The notes: generated by a model from the letters alone, not told the origin. Positions 26,167 to 37,504 are shown, numbered from the stretch's first letter. The stretch: DNA of 52,423 bases from Nemertoderma westbladi (GCA_032718475.1 JAUCBJ010005796.1:1-52423), one strand, 5' to 3'. Program-made: numbers and translations.

Positions 26167-27079
26167 TTACTCGACTGACAACGCTTTGTCGTAGGAATTA
26201 GGCTCTACAGCTTCTTGAGTAAAGAAATGCACTGCGTGTTCATCATGTGTCTTATCATTATATCGCTCTACCACCTCATTGAGTTCGTCGTCGTAAGTTG
26301 ATAATCCTTTACTTTGACATATGAGATTACACAAATTTACTTGGTTTGTCCCCGTTTGATTTTCTGCGAGAAGTTCAATGGTATTATCCTCGTCGTATAG
26401 TGTTTGTATATCATCATTGTCTGAGGAGCATGAAGTTTCCTCAGCTAGGATGTCCTCGTCTTTCATGGTTTCATCACACTCCCTTACCTGGTGGACTTGC
26501 TCACTTTTCAACCTCTCTTGCAAAGTCCTGTGGGAAGGTCCCGTGAAATACCAACCTACTCTCATTCTTCCCGCATAAGTTTGCAATGGTAGCGGTCGAG
26601 CAGGCCATTTCTCAATAGTTTCGAGCACTTCGTGCGCGTCCTGACCGAGCAATATCTGTACTCCTGGGTAATCTGTTCTGAATCTAGGAATGTTGTATTG
26701 CTGGGTAAAATGGTCTTCATCCCAGTTGTAAGGCTCTACTTGGCTAGTAGCAAAGTTCTTTATTGCCACCATTTTAACTGACCTTACACTGTTCTCGCCT
26801 AGTTCATCTTGGTGAGTGGACAATGATCCTATGTAGAAATCCGTGGATACAGTAGATTTCCAAACTTGCATAATCCTGGAAAGGTTCAGTTTGGTTTGGA
26901 ACCTTTATTGACCAGCAAAGATATCTTCAGCCAGGTCTTTATCGATGAAGGTGCCTGTACTACCGGAATCAAGGAGGGCATTCACTATAAGGTTCTTACC
27001 TTGTACATGTACTCTAAGTTGCACCACTGGGGACTCTCTGATGCCGACAGATGGTGTCAAAACATTCAGTTACATCAGC
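26167..27079 (-). pseudogene. BEL/Pao aspartic protease region, minus copy
   Basis: The minus strand reads VQGKNLIVNALLDSGSTGTF with the catalytic D-S-G triad near 26,970, followed by IDKDLAED, a TAA at 26,906-26,908 in the same frame, and a 234-codon stretch with YPGVQILLGQDAHEVLE and RMRVGWYFTGP. This is the retropepsin (DUF1758-type) layout of BEL/Pao elements: DSG loop, then an ILLGxD loop, then a GW strand that closes the fold. The following segment is acidic (a run of D and E near 26,400) and runs to a TAA at 26,167, after which the same frame continues into RT. One active-site triad is present because the enzyme works as a dimer. Stops make it non-functional. Confidence 0.88.
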
Positions 27080-27084
27080 GTTAA

Positions 27085-28074
27085 CATCAGTTGAAACCAG
27101 TCAATGCGCGGCTTGACCCACTTTGTGGGAGACTGGATTCGGTTATAGAGGAAGTTATTGCAGTGTAGGCTACTTTGTATCATTCGATTGATCGCTACTA
27201 TATAATCTCTGAAAACTATATTTACTTTCGAGGAAATATTAACAGTTCCTTTGGGACGTGGCGCTCTAAGTATCCAGCAGAGTTATGACTTACACTAATC
27301 ACAACTGGAGGCTATAGTATATCGCAAATAGCGCATTATTTAGGAATGCTTTATTAACCTTCACACGACTTCACATTAATTCGCACTAATGCATACTGAT
27401 TTGCTTACCGTCACAGATTTTGATCATATATAAGGAGGATTGCAACTGACATACTTAGAGATTATGAAATAGCATTTAATTCATATAGAACCACTATAAT
27501 TAGAGTCGCAATTGCTACTGGTACACCCTTCTGCTTACCTCAGTAATTAAGAAAGTTGAGGGGTTTATGATTATTTATCAGGATTCTCCAAATATAACAT
27601 CCATTAATATAAACACAGCAATTAACAACAATATAAAACAGTATTAAAACAGTGCGCTGAACAGTGTTAGTATGTGTAGTTTATGCAGTGTTTGTTATAT
27701 GATATGTATTGATGTGAATTGAGTTGAGTTACGTTAATAGATTTGCGTTCTTATGACTCTAGCCTCTGATGTTCTTAGGGCAAAGTCTGAAACATCAGAA
27801 CTTCAGAATGAATCCAGAATGAAGAAAGATTCTAGGAATAAAGGTGGCACATGCTCCATTTTCCATAGGCCGCTATTAACGGGGCCGGGGAGATTGCTCT
27901 GATTGGCTGAAATGTCAAACAAAGAAATTTCCATACACAAAGAAACAGCTGGCAGATTTCGTCATCTCAGTCCTGTATTTCCTGACAGACGCGTTGGTGA
28001 ACAATTCTAAGCCCTTTTTAGAGTATTTAGCGCATTGCGTAAAATGACTTGTTTTGTCCGCAAAAGCTTTTACA
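27085..28074 (-). repeat. BEL/Pao LTR, inverted copy
   Basis: It starts on the minus strand with TGTAAAAGCTTTTGCGG at 28,074 and contains the conserved TATA-like block (plus-strand CATATATAAGGAGG near 27,425) and AATAAA (27,350-27,355). The inner edge is uncertain: similarity to the copy at 47.3 kb continues through CCGAATCCAGTCTCCC to about 27,085, further than in the plus copy. Confidence 0.8.
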
Positions 28075-28092
28075 GCGTACGACCTCCTGTTG

Positions 28093-28404
28093 TTATCGAG
28101 TAATTACAGATGCTGTCTGACTAACGTCACCAATGTCGCTCCATACACGAACAAACGAACTATCCAGTTGTGGAATTTGGTAGGCTCGCGTGCCTTCCGT
28201 AGTTAGAACTTCCGTTGTCCCTCTCAGTACAACTTCCGGTTCGTCGATCAGTACGCCGCATCTTCGGAGAAAATTGGTAAGGGTCTCTAACCTCCCATCC
28301 ATGCAGTATAATTCTTCTTCCTCTTCGGGTTGCAACAACGTGTCGGAAACAGACTCACCCATCAGTTGGTCGAGTTGCTCTCTCTGATTCGATCCTACAA
28401 CCAA
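28093..28404 (-). CDS. Unrecognised 104-codon coding-like stretch
   Basis: An uninterrupted minus-strand frame ends in TAA only 19 bases outside the BEL LTR edge. It has CpG-rich, protein-like composition, with the acidic patch QPEEEEELYCMD and a hydrophilic remainder (LTNFLRRCGVLIDEPEVVLRG). The upstream side offers a possible splice acceptor (TTGGTTGTAG) directly before the GATCGAATC codons, so it could be the last exon of a host gene or a fragment of another element. No family was recognised and no signal peptide or membrane segment is visible. The BEL copy appears to have inserted just downstream of the stop codon. Confidence 0.35.
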   Translation of the reverse strand: MVVGSNQREQLDQLMGESVSDTLLQPEEEEELYCMDGRLETLTNFLRRCGVLIDEPEVVLRGTTEVLTTEGTRAYQIPQLDSSFVRVWSDIGDVSQTASVITR

Positions 28405-29961
28405 TGTTACGATATATGGTGCTGTGTACCTATATTAGCCGTCATACAGTATAATTATTTAGATAAGCCATAAAGACGCGCAACCATATTTAGATAAGGA
28501 AAATAAAACGCCCATATTTTGAATTTTCTTCATTTTATACAGTATGTAGTCCTACCTATGTATTTTTGTAGTAAAATATAAGTAAATAGATCCACGGTAG
28601 CAAGTTTCCTATGAAACCCTTGATATAAGCTTGCTGTTATTAGCATCAATAGGACTAACTGCATATTTGTTTTAATTTATTTTATATTTGCGCTAAATTA
28701 GATTTCACCAACCGTATTTTTAGTACCGCTAAATTAAGCAACGCTAAAATTACCATATATTATGGTGATAATTTGTGATTCCAAGGAGGAATAGGTTCTC
28801 AATCCGGCTTCCTTATTGGCCTAGCTACTTCCAGGTTGGTCTAATGGTAGCGCATATTGGGGAACCAATCAGAGGATTATTGCATTATCCTTTATGAATG
28901 ACCTATAAATTGGCTGTATTTCCGGTATGTGCAATCCATAATCTCTTATACATCTCACTGTTCTGTGTATTCTGTAATTCCATTTGTTTTCTTGCAATAA
29001 TTCGCAAATTTGTAATTTCTGCTTATTTCTTGCTGTGTTTCTCACTTCGATCTCAATGATTACTGCCAATTACAATCAGAACTATGATTTCTACCCTTTG
29101 ATTAATGGTTCTATGCGATAATCCCACGGGATTTCTTTAGACTGTCAGACTGTATGATTGCATGCGCCATTACGGTAGCTACTCATTAGGTGGAGGGCTA
29201 AGGTACTGGTAGGCGGGCGCACCGGGGGGTAGCGACGAAGGGAGTGTGGAGGATTCAAAGGCGAGTAACGCTGGCGGGGGGTCACCATTGCGGGCGGAGG
29301 GCTAGCAGTGTAGAGGGAAGACTGATTGCTGGTACAGTTATTAGGGGGCAGATGATCCAGATTTTGTCTCTATTTTGTAGTATTAGGGGGGCAGGATTCG
29401 GGTTAGTTAGGAAGCCTACATGTACCCGGGAGAGGCCTTCATGCTTTACGTTGCGAGTTGCAAATTGCGAATTGCGAACTGCAGACTGTAAATTGTATAT
29501 TAGGAACTATAAATTGGTAAGTATTAACTATTGATTGTTACGCTGATTGGTGTGTTGCTAAAGTGTGCCTGATTAAATTATGAATGCTTAGATAGGCGCC
29601 CTTTTCCCTTGATTGATTTCTATTTCTTAGTTTACGATAATAATTACTTATTAGGCAAAATTAATACGGTATTTAGGCTGTTACTAGTGCAACCCGTTGC
29701 ATAATAAATTAGAATTGCGCATTCTGGAACACTTAGTAATTAGTACGCTGTTTCATATTTGTGACTGTAATTAATTAGTAAAATTAAGAATTTGTACGCA
29801 GCATAGCGGAGAGTAGTTTATTTGAGCGTTTTAGCAGTAAGATTAGGCGATAAGAATACACTCTGAGTTGGCAAGCCTCTAACACTCGTTTTAAGTAGCT
29901 TAGGGAGCCGATTCGGGTTTATTGTTTTGGTTATTCCCGCGTGGCTCATAGATTCGAACAG
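28405..29961. other. AT-rich spacer with minor repeats
   Basis: No gene is recognised. It holds a GC-rich island near 29,200-29,300 and a short array of imperfect TTGCGAA units at about 29,449-29,515. A tRNA-like A-box at 28,834 was rejected as a tRNA. Confidence 0.5.
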
Positions 29962-30649
29962 TTAGCTCTCTATTGAGCGATCGGTAGAGAAAGGAACAAG
30001 CGATTTGCAGGAGCCGTATAAAAAATTAGTAAAATATATTAGCAGACGGCAGGTTAGCGCCATCCAACGGTAATTAGCGGTTGTGCAGTAGTAATAGCGC
30101 GCTCCTGATCGCCCCTGTTTAACAAACAACTTAAACTGAATGAGACTTTCCCTCGCACTTACCAGTTTATCTATTATCTTTACCTGAGTAAAGTTATTGC
30201 CACGCAACTCTGCAAGTTTGTGTAAACCTTTGAGTTTATCTATGGAGGCATGTACCCTACTTTCTACTCTTACCTGCAGGGTGTAGAACTCGTATCTCGA
30301 AATCGGAGTGGTTAACTCGCGCATGACACAAAAACCTTCACCGATATTTCGAGTAATCTGAGCCATGTGTCCCCCTATACTCCTAATAATGTTCTCCTGG
30401 CTCCCAGTCGAACTTACCATGTCCGGTTCCCGCGATCTGGTTTGCAGGACTGTAAGGAAGTCTTCAGTTCTACCGTCGCCACGCGGTACGGCTTCCAGTA
30501 TTTACGTTGGCAGTACCGGCGATGCACACAGTGTGACATCGGTAGAATCGCAAGTCCACCTCCTTTGGGTCGTCTACTGTCGATCTGTCTGCGTCACACG
30601 AGTCATAGTCGGTAGGTGGGTGTCTAGTTGAGTGTGGTGTATCACTCAT
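29962..30649 (-). pseudogene. Unrecognised hydrophilic protein remnant
   Basis: The minus strand opens at ATG 30,649 (MSDTPHSTRHPPTDYDS), an acidic, Pro/Thr-rich start like that of the gag at 50,150. It shifts one frame near 30,490 and continues as EDFLTVLQTRSREPDM and then a 152-codon open stretch with VRVESRVHASIDKLKGLHKL and IIDKLVSARESLIQFKL, which look like amphipathic helices. The frame drifts into non-protein-like sequence after about 30,100. A GTAAGT after the 30,420 Met could be a splice donor. It may be a gag N-terminus or a host exon; I do not recognise it. Confidence 0.35.
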
Positions 30650-31497
30650 GTCTGTATTATATACATCAAATACGGGTAATAAATGTCAAAATGTCAGAAT
30701 GTCAAAATGTCAATATGTCAAAACTTACCTCGGTATATATATATACTATATATACCCTAACCAATACAAATAAAATCAAAGGGTATATAATAAAATAATG
30801 ATAATTCAGCCTACTGGCTAAATCAGTACAAATAAGGGAGATAGCAGTTTACGCTACCAAAATATAGATTAACAAGTGCAAATAATAGGCGAAACAGCAT
30901 CGACTAGGGGCAAATAAGTACAAACATAGGCATACATTAGACAGTGGAACCCACAAATTTTGAGTAATACTGTGCTCTAAGTTTGAACGACATGAGTTGT
31001 AAAACTTATGTTCCTTTGATCTTCCAGTCGTACAGATCCCCAGATACAAACCGGACGAGAACTGTTCCGTTTCCAGTGTCGCAGACGAATCTTTTAACTC
31101 CCAAACTTGCTAAAAACGGCCTGACCCTTGAGGTGGTCCAGAAATGAGTCCTTGAGTCCTGAAAAATCGAAGGTGAGAGTTTTACGGACTACTCTATGAA
31201 AAATTTTCCTAGGTACTGATACAAATTGGTCTTTAAACCTTCCGTACCTTTTCAAGTACCAAAAAAAAGGTAACACCATACACACACGGCATAAGACAAA
31301 ATAATTACAAACTAACTAGCTAATAACAAGTTTTTTTTTAACCCTCTTTCGTTTATTTTGCCAATAATAATATAAATATACTACAATACATTTACAGGGG
31401 AAATTCAAAAGTACAAAAATACAGTAACACAAAATCAATGAAATTTACTATTTTTAGTATTATTTATTAATACTGTCCGTCGCAGCAGTCTGTCAGT
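30650..31497. other. AT-rich spacer
   Basis: Apart from the short ATGTCAAA array and a TATATA run at 30,738-30,762, nothing is recognised. It should hold the 5' LTR of the following element if that copy were complete, but no match to the 37.5-38.1 kb LTR is visible. Confidence 0.5.
30681..30723. repeat. Short ATGTCAAA tandem array
   Basis: About five 8-9 base units of AATGTCAAA with single-base variation (CAGA, CAAT). Confidence 0.8.
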
Positions 31498-31568
31498 GGT
31501 AACTGAACTACCCAGCAACCCCGCCCCGTGTCCGCGTTCGCCAGCCATATGGAGGTATCCAATATCGC

Positions 31569-33338
31569 GTGGTGAACTGGCCGCTTGGATGCAGAACGCG
31601 CCGTGCGAAGACACATCAGACTGGATCACAGAAGCGCAAAACTAATTTGTCTCCGGATCCAGGAAACGCAGTCGGAGTACCGGATTTCACAGCGATCCGC
31701 AAGGCCACAACGCGACGGTACCAACCTACGATGCCGGATTTGCCGACGAGAGACGATCCAGCAGTCCAAGCGGAGGGCGGCCGTCTACCGCAAGGTAGGG
31801 ATGAGTCGACGCACAACAGCGGTCGAAGTACCAAAGTTGCCGGCCAGCCACAGGCCGAGGGCGACGGACGGCCCACCGGAACGGCGATGGTGGGACCACC
31901 GGTACGACGCCAAACCAGGAGAGGAGGAGGAGATGTCGGCGAAGAGGATGTTGGGACCAGCAATCGGCTTTGACGGGCCTACAACACCACCAAGAAACTA
32001 TTGAGGGAAGCCAAGGAGGGAGAGAAGGTAAACCAGGGGAAGTTGAGCCAGCGGCTAGGTGAGTCGAATAAACATTTCAGATATCTAGTCCGTTTTGGGC
32101 AGGGAGAATTGGCGAGTGAGAGAGCGAGGGGGGTCGCCACCAAACTATTTGAGCTGTGGCAATCCGGGGTTATGGAGCCTGAAGTGGTGTACGTAGGGCC
32201 ATATTTAGTGGATGCTAGGGGAATTAAGTTAGTGGGTTGGGCAGATCCGCACGAGGGCGAACCCGAGGTTAACCCCGAGGATTCGGTCTCATCGGTTAGC
32301 GAGAACCCCAGAAAGCGGGGGAAAGTTAGTAGGACAGAGAGGCGACGGGAGTCCGTCGTGACCGATAAGTCCGCTACATCCTCCGCGAAAGCAAGAATGG
32401 TGTTAGAGATAGATCTGGCATGTCAATTAGACATGGTGGCACTAGACCAGAAAGAATTAGAGAGGCAGTTGGATGAGGGAACTGCGCTGTTGGGGAAAGA
32501 GAGGGAGTTGGCGAGGGAGTGTAGAGAGAGGGCCGAGAGGGTAGCGAGAAATTGTAGAGAACAAGAAGAGAGAGAGGCAGAGGAACGTAAGGAGCGAGAA
32601 ACAAGAGTAGAGAAGGAACGTAAGGAGCAAGAAATGAGAGTAGAGAGCAAGCGTAGAGAGCGGGTGGCGAGAGAAACAGAGTTGGCGAACCAGAGTTTGT
32701 GAGAGGATAGGGAAAGAGAGAGGGCGGGAAAGCGTATGCAGGATGATATGCATGCCTGGCTAAGGGGGTTTATGCAATATCAGGTCAAACAGAAGCACCG
32801 ACTGGAACTGGCGCAGTTGGGATTATCTGAGAGTGAGGTTGGCTCGGGTCGTATTTACGAGGAGCCAGAAGTAATGGAAACGTTTGTTAATACCCCACTT
32901 ACAGGGACCGGACGACAGACCCAAGACTGGTGTAACCATAGGGGCGGGGGGGGGGGGGGTATTAACAATACGTTAGAAGACGTTAATATTAATAGTACTG
33001 TAGTAGACAACCCTAATCAAACTTTCATTGCAGGAAATAATATTTTGCCCGGTAACAAAAATTTAAACCCGAACGATCCTAATTTGAATATAGAAAATAA
33101 TTCGAATAATAATCTAGATTCGAATATACAAAGTAATTCAAATAATTTAAATTTAAATATGGAAAGTAATCTAAATAATAATTTTAATTCAAACGAACAA
33201 AATAATCCTGATTCTAATCCAAATATACAAAATAATTTAAATAATAATCTGAATTCAGTACAGAATAACTCCAATAATTTAAATAATTTGAATAATAATG
33301 TTGATAATTGTGCGATTATAAAAATGCGGCCAACGTAG
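31569..33338 (+). pseudogene. Gag of unfamiliar LTR family, copy 1
   Basis: One frame runs through with only two stops, TGA at 31,971 and TGA at 32,700; at the first, copy 2 has CGA (Arg). Conserved with copy 2 in order are the VAGQPQAEGDGRPTGTA block, RLGESNKHFRYLVRFGQ, VYVGPYLVDARGIKLVGW, SVVTDKSATSSAKAR, a long charged coiled coil rich in ERKE units, then EEPEVMETFVNTPLTGTGRQ and a CNHR-Gly run. A G14 tract at 32,946-32,959 keeps the frame into an Asn-rich region (about half Asn). Low-complexity Asn tails and coiled coils suit particle assembly. No zinc knuckle was found. Confidence 0.72.
32946..32959 (+). other. G14 tract inside gag
   Basis: Fourteen Gs encode a Gly run and keep the Asn-rich region in frame. 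The same position in copy 2 (51,737-51,746) has ten Gs and is out of frame by one base. Confidence 0.8.
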
Positions 33339-34688
33339 GTGGTCTGACCAGCGAGAGCCTGCAAGGCCACATAATTAGTACGCAGGGAGTAGCGGGGGTG
33401 AGAGACCCCGACGGGAGCCTGCAAGGCCACGTAATTAGGCAGGGAGCAGCGGGGGTGAGTCAACCCGACGGGAGCCTGCCAGGCCACGCAGTGGTAGAGG
33501 GAGAGGCGGGGGTGAATAGACCGGCCGCAGTAGAGATAGTGCGTCGAGCTAGAGAGGGGCGTAGAGAGCGAAGCGAGAGATGGTCAAGTGACAGGTGGCG
33601 AGCGGGGGGGGGGGGGGGGGGGGGGGGGCTACAGGCGCCCCACAACTGAGAGATTAGCGGCGAGGGGGGGGGGGCAGAGAGTGTCCCACAGGCCGTCGGC
33701 GCACAATGCGCGGAGGCGAGTTAGGTGAACCGCAGCACCCGGCGACGGAGAGTAGTAGGGGGATTACGAATATCCCCAGCGGCGTGCGACCGGCTAGAGA
33801 GAGGGAGGTTGGCGTCGCGAGCGGGCGAGCGACGAGACGTCGAGCCCAGTCAGAAGAGGGGAGAAGAACAGTGGAGTTTAACCGGGAGGTCGACGAGAGA
33901 TCTCACGAGCGGGGACGCTACACTGAAGAGAGAAGAAGAGAAGAGAATAGAATAGAAGAAGCGTCGCTACGAGCGACCGGAGAGCGAGGACGGATAGCGA
34001 GCCGTCGGTAGTAGAGATGGAGTTGGAGAGCCAGTGGGGTCGAACTCCAGGAGATTGCCGTCGCCCCGGAGAGACGCCACCTGGCGAGGTGTACTATAGG
34101 CCGAGAGAGGGGTACAGGGCGTACCGGTACGAGGACGAGAATAGGAGAGGGGATCGAAGAGAAACTTCCCGACGGGATATAGCTGCCGATCGAGGGTACG
34201 GTAGTCGCGGGGAGGACTTCTTGGATTATTCGAGAAGGTTGAACTTCGGTCCGGAGGGACACATACAGACTGCAGGACATACTGTACGCCTTACTGCACA
34301 TACTATAGGCCATGCTGGGAGAGATAGTGTAGGCGATAGGGTAGCGCGGACGACGGGATTAGACCCGGAAGTCGCGGAGTATATACCGGTAGGTAGGCCA
34401 GAAGTGGATAGGCCTATACCGGTACCAGCACAGCAGTATGACTATAACATGCAGGGACATAACATATACCCGGTTGCGCGGGATATTGCAGATAGGTGGA
34501 TGGGCCCCAATATATTAACATCAACCCCAGTACCAAACATAACTTTGGTGGGGGGGGGGGGGGACAGGGTGACATTCCCCCATTACAGTATCGGCAGTAT
34601 AGACAACCAAGAACAAGAAGGATTCGACGAAGAGAGTGGGGTGGAAAGTGAGACGAGCCAGAGGGGGGGGAGATGGGAGGGTGCCTGA
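33308..34688 (+). pseudogene. Gag C-terminal and downstream coding remnant, copy 1
   Basis: The frame changes at about 33,310-33,335 and then reads repeats of SLQGH-x-I/V-x-QG-x-AGV (three units), matching the GHVVSRQGAEGLV repeats of copy 2. A G25 run at 33,604-33,628 and a short G run near 33,665 break the frame again. An Arg/Glu-rich stretch follows (33,706-34,011), then a 223-codon open frame (34,017-34,688) with PREGYRAYRYEDENRRGDRR, EVAEYIPVGRPEVDRPIPV and a G14 tract. This last frame is acidic at its end. It could be the C-terminal part of the gag or the start of a second protein; no catalytic motif was found. Confidence 0.5.
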
Positions 34689-35689
34689 TGGAGGAGCGGC
34701 CCTTAGGCTGCTGAGTGGTCCAATAGGTTGGACAGAGAAGGGTACAGACGTGCCGACGTGAAGGTGTAGGTAGTTAAAGAGAAACATACCCACTGAGGTA
34801 GACTGAGGGCGTCACGTGCGGGATCGGAAGGGGGGTATGTACGCATACCGTTGGTTGTCAGAAGTGGGATAACCAAGAAGAGTATGGAGAGGGAGAAACC
34901 TGTGGGCATTGAGGGCATCAGGTGACCAGAAACGAGAAGGATTAGTGGAAGAGAGTGGGGCGGAAAGTGAGGCGAGCTAGAGGGGGAAGATGGGAGAGAT
35001 GAGAAGGGTACAGGGGATGCGTTGAACTGAGCAGGGCACGGGCGTGATGACGTGTTTGATGCAAGAGCAGGGTATGTTAATTAGGGTGTGCCAGTGCAAG
35101 GTGCCGAACAAGAGGTGCCGGGCACAAGAAGTTAGGGAGTGTGGTATATTGACATACCACGAGAGTAGTGGGAGGGTATGTAATACCGAGAGTTAAGTTG
35201 AGTTGGTTGAGTTAGTAAGAATTAGTAGAGAGTTAGTAGAGTTAGTAAGAGTTAGTAGTTGTTCACATAATTAACATACCCACTTTTATGGCACTCAGAG
35301 CGTCACGTGCAGGCGAGAAGATGTAAAGGGGATAGTTGTAAGGGTAAGTAGAGATAGTAAAGGGGATAATAGTAAAGGTAGATGTAGAGGTGAGAAGATG
35401 TAGATAGAGTAGAGGAAGTAGATGCAGAGATAGATGTAGAGGAAGTAGATAGAGGTGGGAGAGATGCGTGCTGGAGGGGTGGCCCATAGGTTGTTGAGTG
35501 GTCCAGTGGGTTGGACGGAAAAGGGTACAGACGTGCCGGGGTGTGTGCGTGAGGGTGTGGGTGGTTAAACGTTACCTAGGTTAACATGGCTCCTAGGGTA
35601 ACTTAGCATACGCACCTTTGACGGCACTGAGGGCGTCACGTACGGAATTGCGGGGGAGCATGTATACATAACCATAGTTGAGGGGTGCA

Positions 35690-35850
35690 GTAGTAGAGGC
35701 GGGCACAAAGGGTGCCATGTAGTAGAGTAGTAGAGATGGGCACAAAGGGTGCCAGGTAGTCGAGTAGTAGAGGCGGGCACAGAGGGTGCCAGGTAGTACC
35801 GTAGTAGAGGTGGGCACAGAGGGTGCCAGGTAGTAGAGTAGTTAGAGAGG
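35690..35850 (+). repeat. Four-unit tandem repeat of about 42 bp
   Basis: Units read GGGCACAxAGGGTGCCAxGT followed by AGTAGAGTAGTAGAG-like spacers. Each unit holds the imperfect inverted repeat GGGCAC/GTGCC. Confidence 0.8.
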
Positions 35851-36030
35851 GCTCTAAGTGAGGGGGGGTGTGTACGCATGCCTTAGCCGTTAGAGTATGG
35901 AAGGTGCGAGACCTGTGGGCGCTGAGGGCATCACATGAGGAAGTTAGAGGTAAAAGAAATAGGTGTAGGGGAGCAGTAAAGTACATAGCAAGTACTACAG
36001 TAGAGTTGTGGGCACTGAGGGCGCCACGTA

Positions 36031-36288
36031 GAGTTAGAGAGTTAGTAGAGTTAGTGGAGTTAGGTAGAGGTAGAGAGTTAGTAGAGTTAGTAGAGTTAGT
36101 AGAGGTAGAGAGTTAGTAGAGTTAGTAGTATGTTAGTAGAGGTAGAGAGTTAGTAGAGTTAGTAGAGGTAGAGAGTTAGTAGAGTTAGAGAGTTAGTAGA
36201 GGTAGAGAGTTAGTAGAGTTGGAGAGTTAATAGAGTTAGGGAGTTAGTAGAGTTAGTAGAGCTAGTGGAGTTAGTAGAGTTAGCAGTA
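36031..36288 (+). repeat. GTTAGTAGA minisatellite
   Basis: A 9-base unit AGTTAGTAG with AGGTAGAG variants is repeated for about 260 bases. It appears to have grown from the same AGTAGAG spacers seen at 35.7 kb. Confidence 0.88.
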
Positions 36289-36490
36289 AGAGAGTAGAGA
36301 GCACAATATATCGTAGAAGTAGTAGCAGAGGGGTTGTGGGCACCGAAAGCACCACGTAGTAAGAGAGGGGTACATAGCAGGGTACTGGGTACACATATTA
36401 GCAGGGCACATAGTACCATGGAAGTTGTGGGCACTAAGGGCGACACGTAGAAAGGTAGATAGGATAATAGTGCAGACAGGGGGAACATGG

Positions 36491-37475
36491 GTAGAATAAA
36501 ATAAAATTAAGAATATCAGGATCACCCCTGAACTACAGAAGAGCCTTCAAGGTGGCCTTTGAAGGTCTGGTAGACCACCTGGGGCTGAAGGGCAAGTCGG
36601 TGTAATACAACAGCCGGCATCTAGTAGACAGAGAGGTGGATACACCATAATATAGATGGGAGAAGTTGGAAGAGGATAGACTTGAGGAGAAGCGACTGGA
36701 AGAAGTCACCAGGCGAGAAAGGTGGAGAGAGAATGAAACGCGTCATGTAGACGAGCATATAATATAATGTATATAATATATAATTATAATAATTAATTAT
36801 TATATATAATTCGTATATATTATATAATATATGCCTTAGTCAAGTACAACCTTTTTCCAATTAGCTACTGGGACTGGGGACTAATTGACTAGAACAGCAG
36901 GACGAGACTTAGACGGATCCCACTAACATGGTGCACACATGTGTGGGACCCGATAAGTGTGTGGTCATTAAACAACAGGGCAGAGTTCAGGATTTATTGT
37001 GAAAGCAGCTCGTATCCTGCGGGATAAGAATCGACCAGATGGACACTACCGGGATATGAGTAAGAGGGGCACTTGATGGGACCGCAGGCGTGGAGAGTGA
37101 GGGCAAAATGAGAGGAGTATGAGTATAGAACGCAGGGGAGATAGTGAGAGGTGGTGTTGAGGCGTGTGGAGAGAGTACGGGTGCGATTCAAATGTGGGGG
37201 GGGGGGGGGAGGGGAGTAAGAGGCAGAGTGAGGGACAAAGAGGTCCGAAAGTGGAGTGGAGTAGTGTCAGTTTAGAGTGGAGTGAAGAGTCCACAATTGT
37301 CTCAAACCGAGATGCCAGATGTCTTGGTGCAACATAGATTGGGGTTGCACCAAGAGGGGGTAGTAATATCATATCCAGAGGGAGCGGCCTGGAAAGCCGA
37401 CTCCAAGTAAAAGAACTCCACCCCACACCCCATGGTAGATCGGGTTCCAGCGGAATCGAAGCGCACTCATAGGTG
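36491..37475 (+). other. Non-coding 3' part of LTR copy 1
   Basis: A short coding-like trace at 36,535-36,730 reads AFKVAFEGLVDHLGLKGKS and then a charged run EKLEEDRLEEKRLEEV, broken by stops. The rest holds an AT cruciform, a G14 tract (37,196-37,209) and no recognisable protein. Confidence 0.45.
36754..36834. other. AT-rich imperfect palindrome
   Basis: About 80 bases of A and T begin GCATATAATATAATG and end ATTATATAATATATGC, the two halves pairing imperfectly around AATTAATT. It is a likely cruciform or replication-slippage product. Confidence 0.7.
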
Positions 37476-37504
37476 ATGCTATCTTCTCACCGGGAAGATA
37501 GCAT
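37476..37504 (+). other. Stem-loop directly before polypurine tract
   Basis: ATGCTATCTTC pairs perfectly with GAAGATAGCAT over an 11-bp stem and a TCACCGG loop. It ends at the first G of the polypurine tract. Confidence 0.8.

Larger units (their letters stand above)
25108..28074 (-). mobile_element. BEL/Pao LTR retrotransposon, minus copy (gag missing)
   Basis: Read on the minus strand, an LTR starting TGTAAAAGC at 28,074 is followed almost at once by protease and then RT. The whole gag region seen in the plus copy is absent. RT is cut at about 25,110 where it meets the plus copy tail to tail. No 3' LTR, RNase H or integrase is present. Confidence 0.85.
34600..36490 (+). repeat. Degenerate nested tandem repeats with recurring GGGCACTGAGGGCG motif
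   Basis: A motif near GGGCACTGAGGGCGYCACGT occurs eight times, at about 34,802, 34,903, 35,291, 35,623, 35,914, 36,007, 36,334 and 36,424. It is often preceded by CATACCCAC or a GTATGTACGCATACC-like near-palindrome. Larger blocks also repeat: GTGGTCCAxTxGGTTGGAC occurs near 34,716 and 35,497, and AGAGAGTGGGG near 34,633 and 34,951. No open frame crosses the region. Confidence 0.75.

Noticed and set aside
28834-28875. tRNA-like sequence (GGTTGGTCTAATGGTAGCGC) resembling a D-arm and A box
   Set aside because: No B box, no paired anticodon or acceptor stems follow, so it is at best a fragment.
34817-34835. CACGTG boxes as host promoter elements
   Set aside because: They belong to the repeated GGGCACTGAGGGCG motif in a decayed element with no gene start nearby.
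35263-37426. Minus-strand Thr/Leu/Ser-rich frames
   Set aside because: They arise from antisense of GTTAGTAGA and GGGCAC repeat arrays, with no conserved motif.
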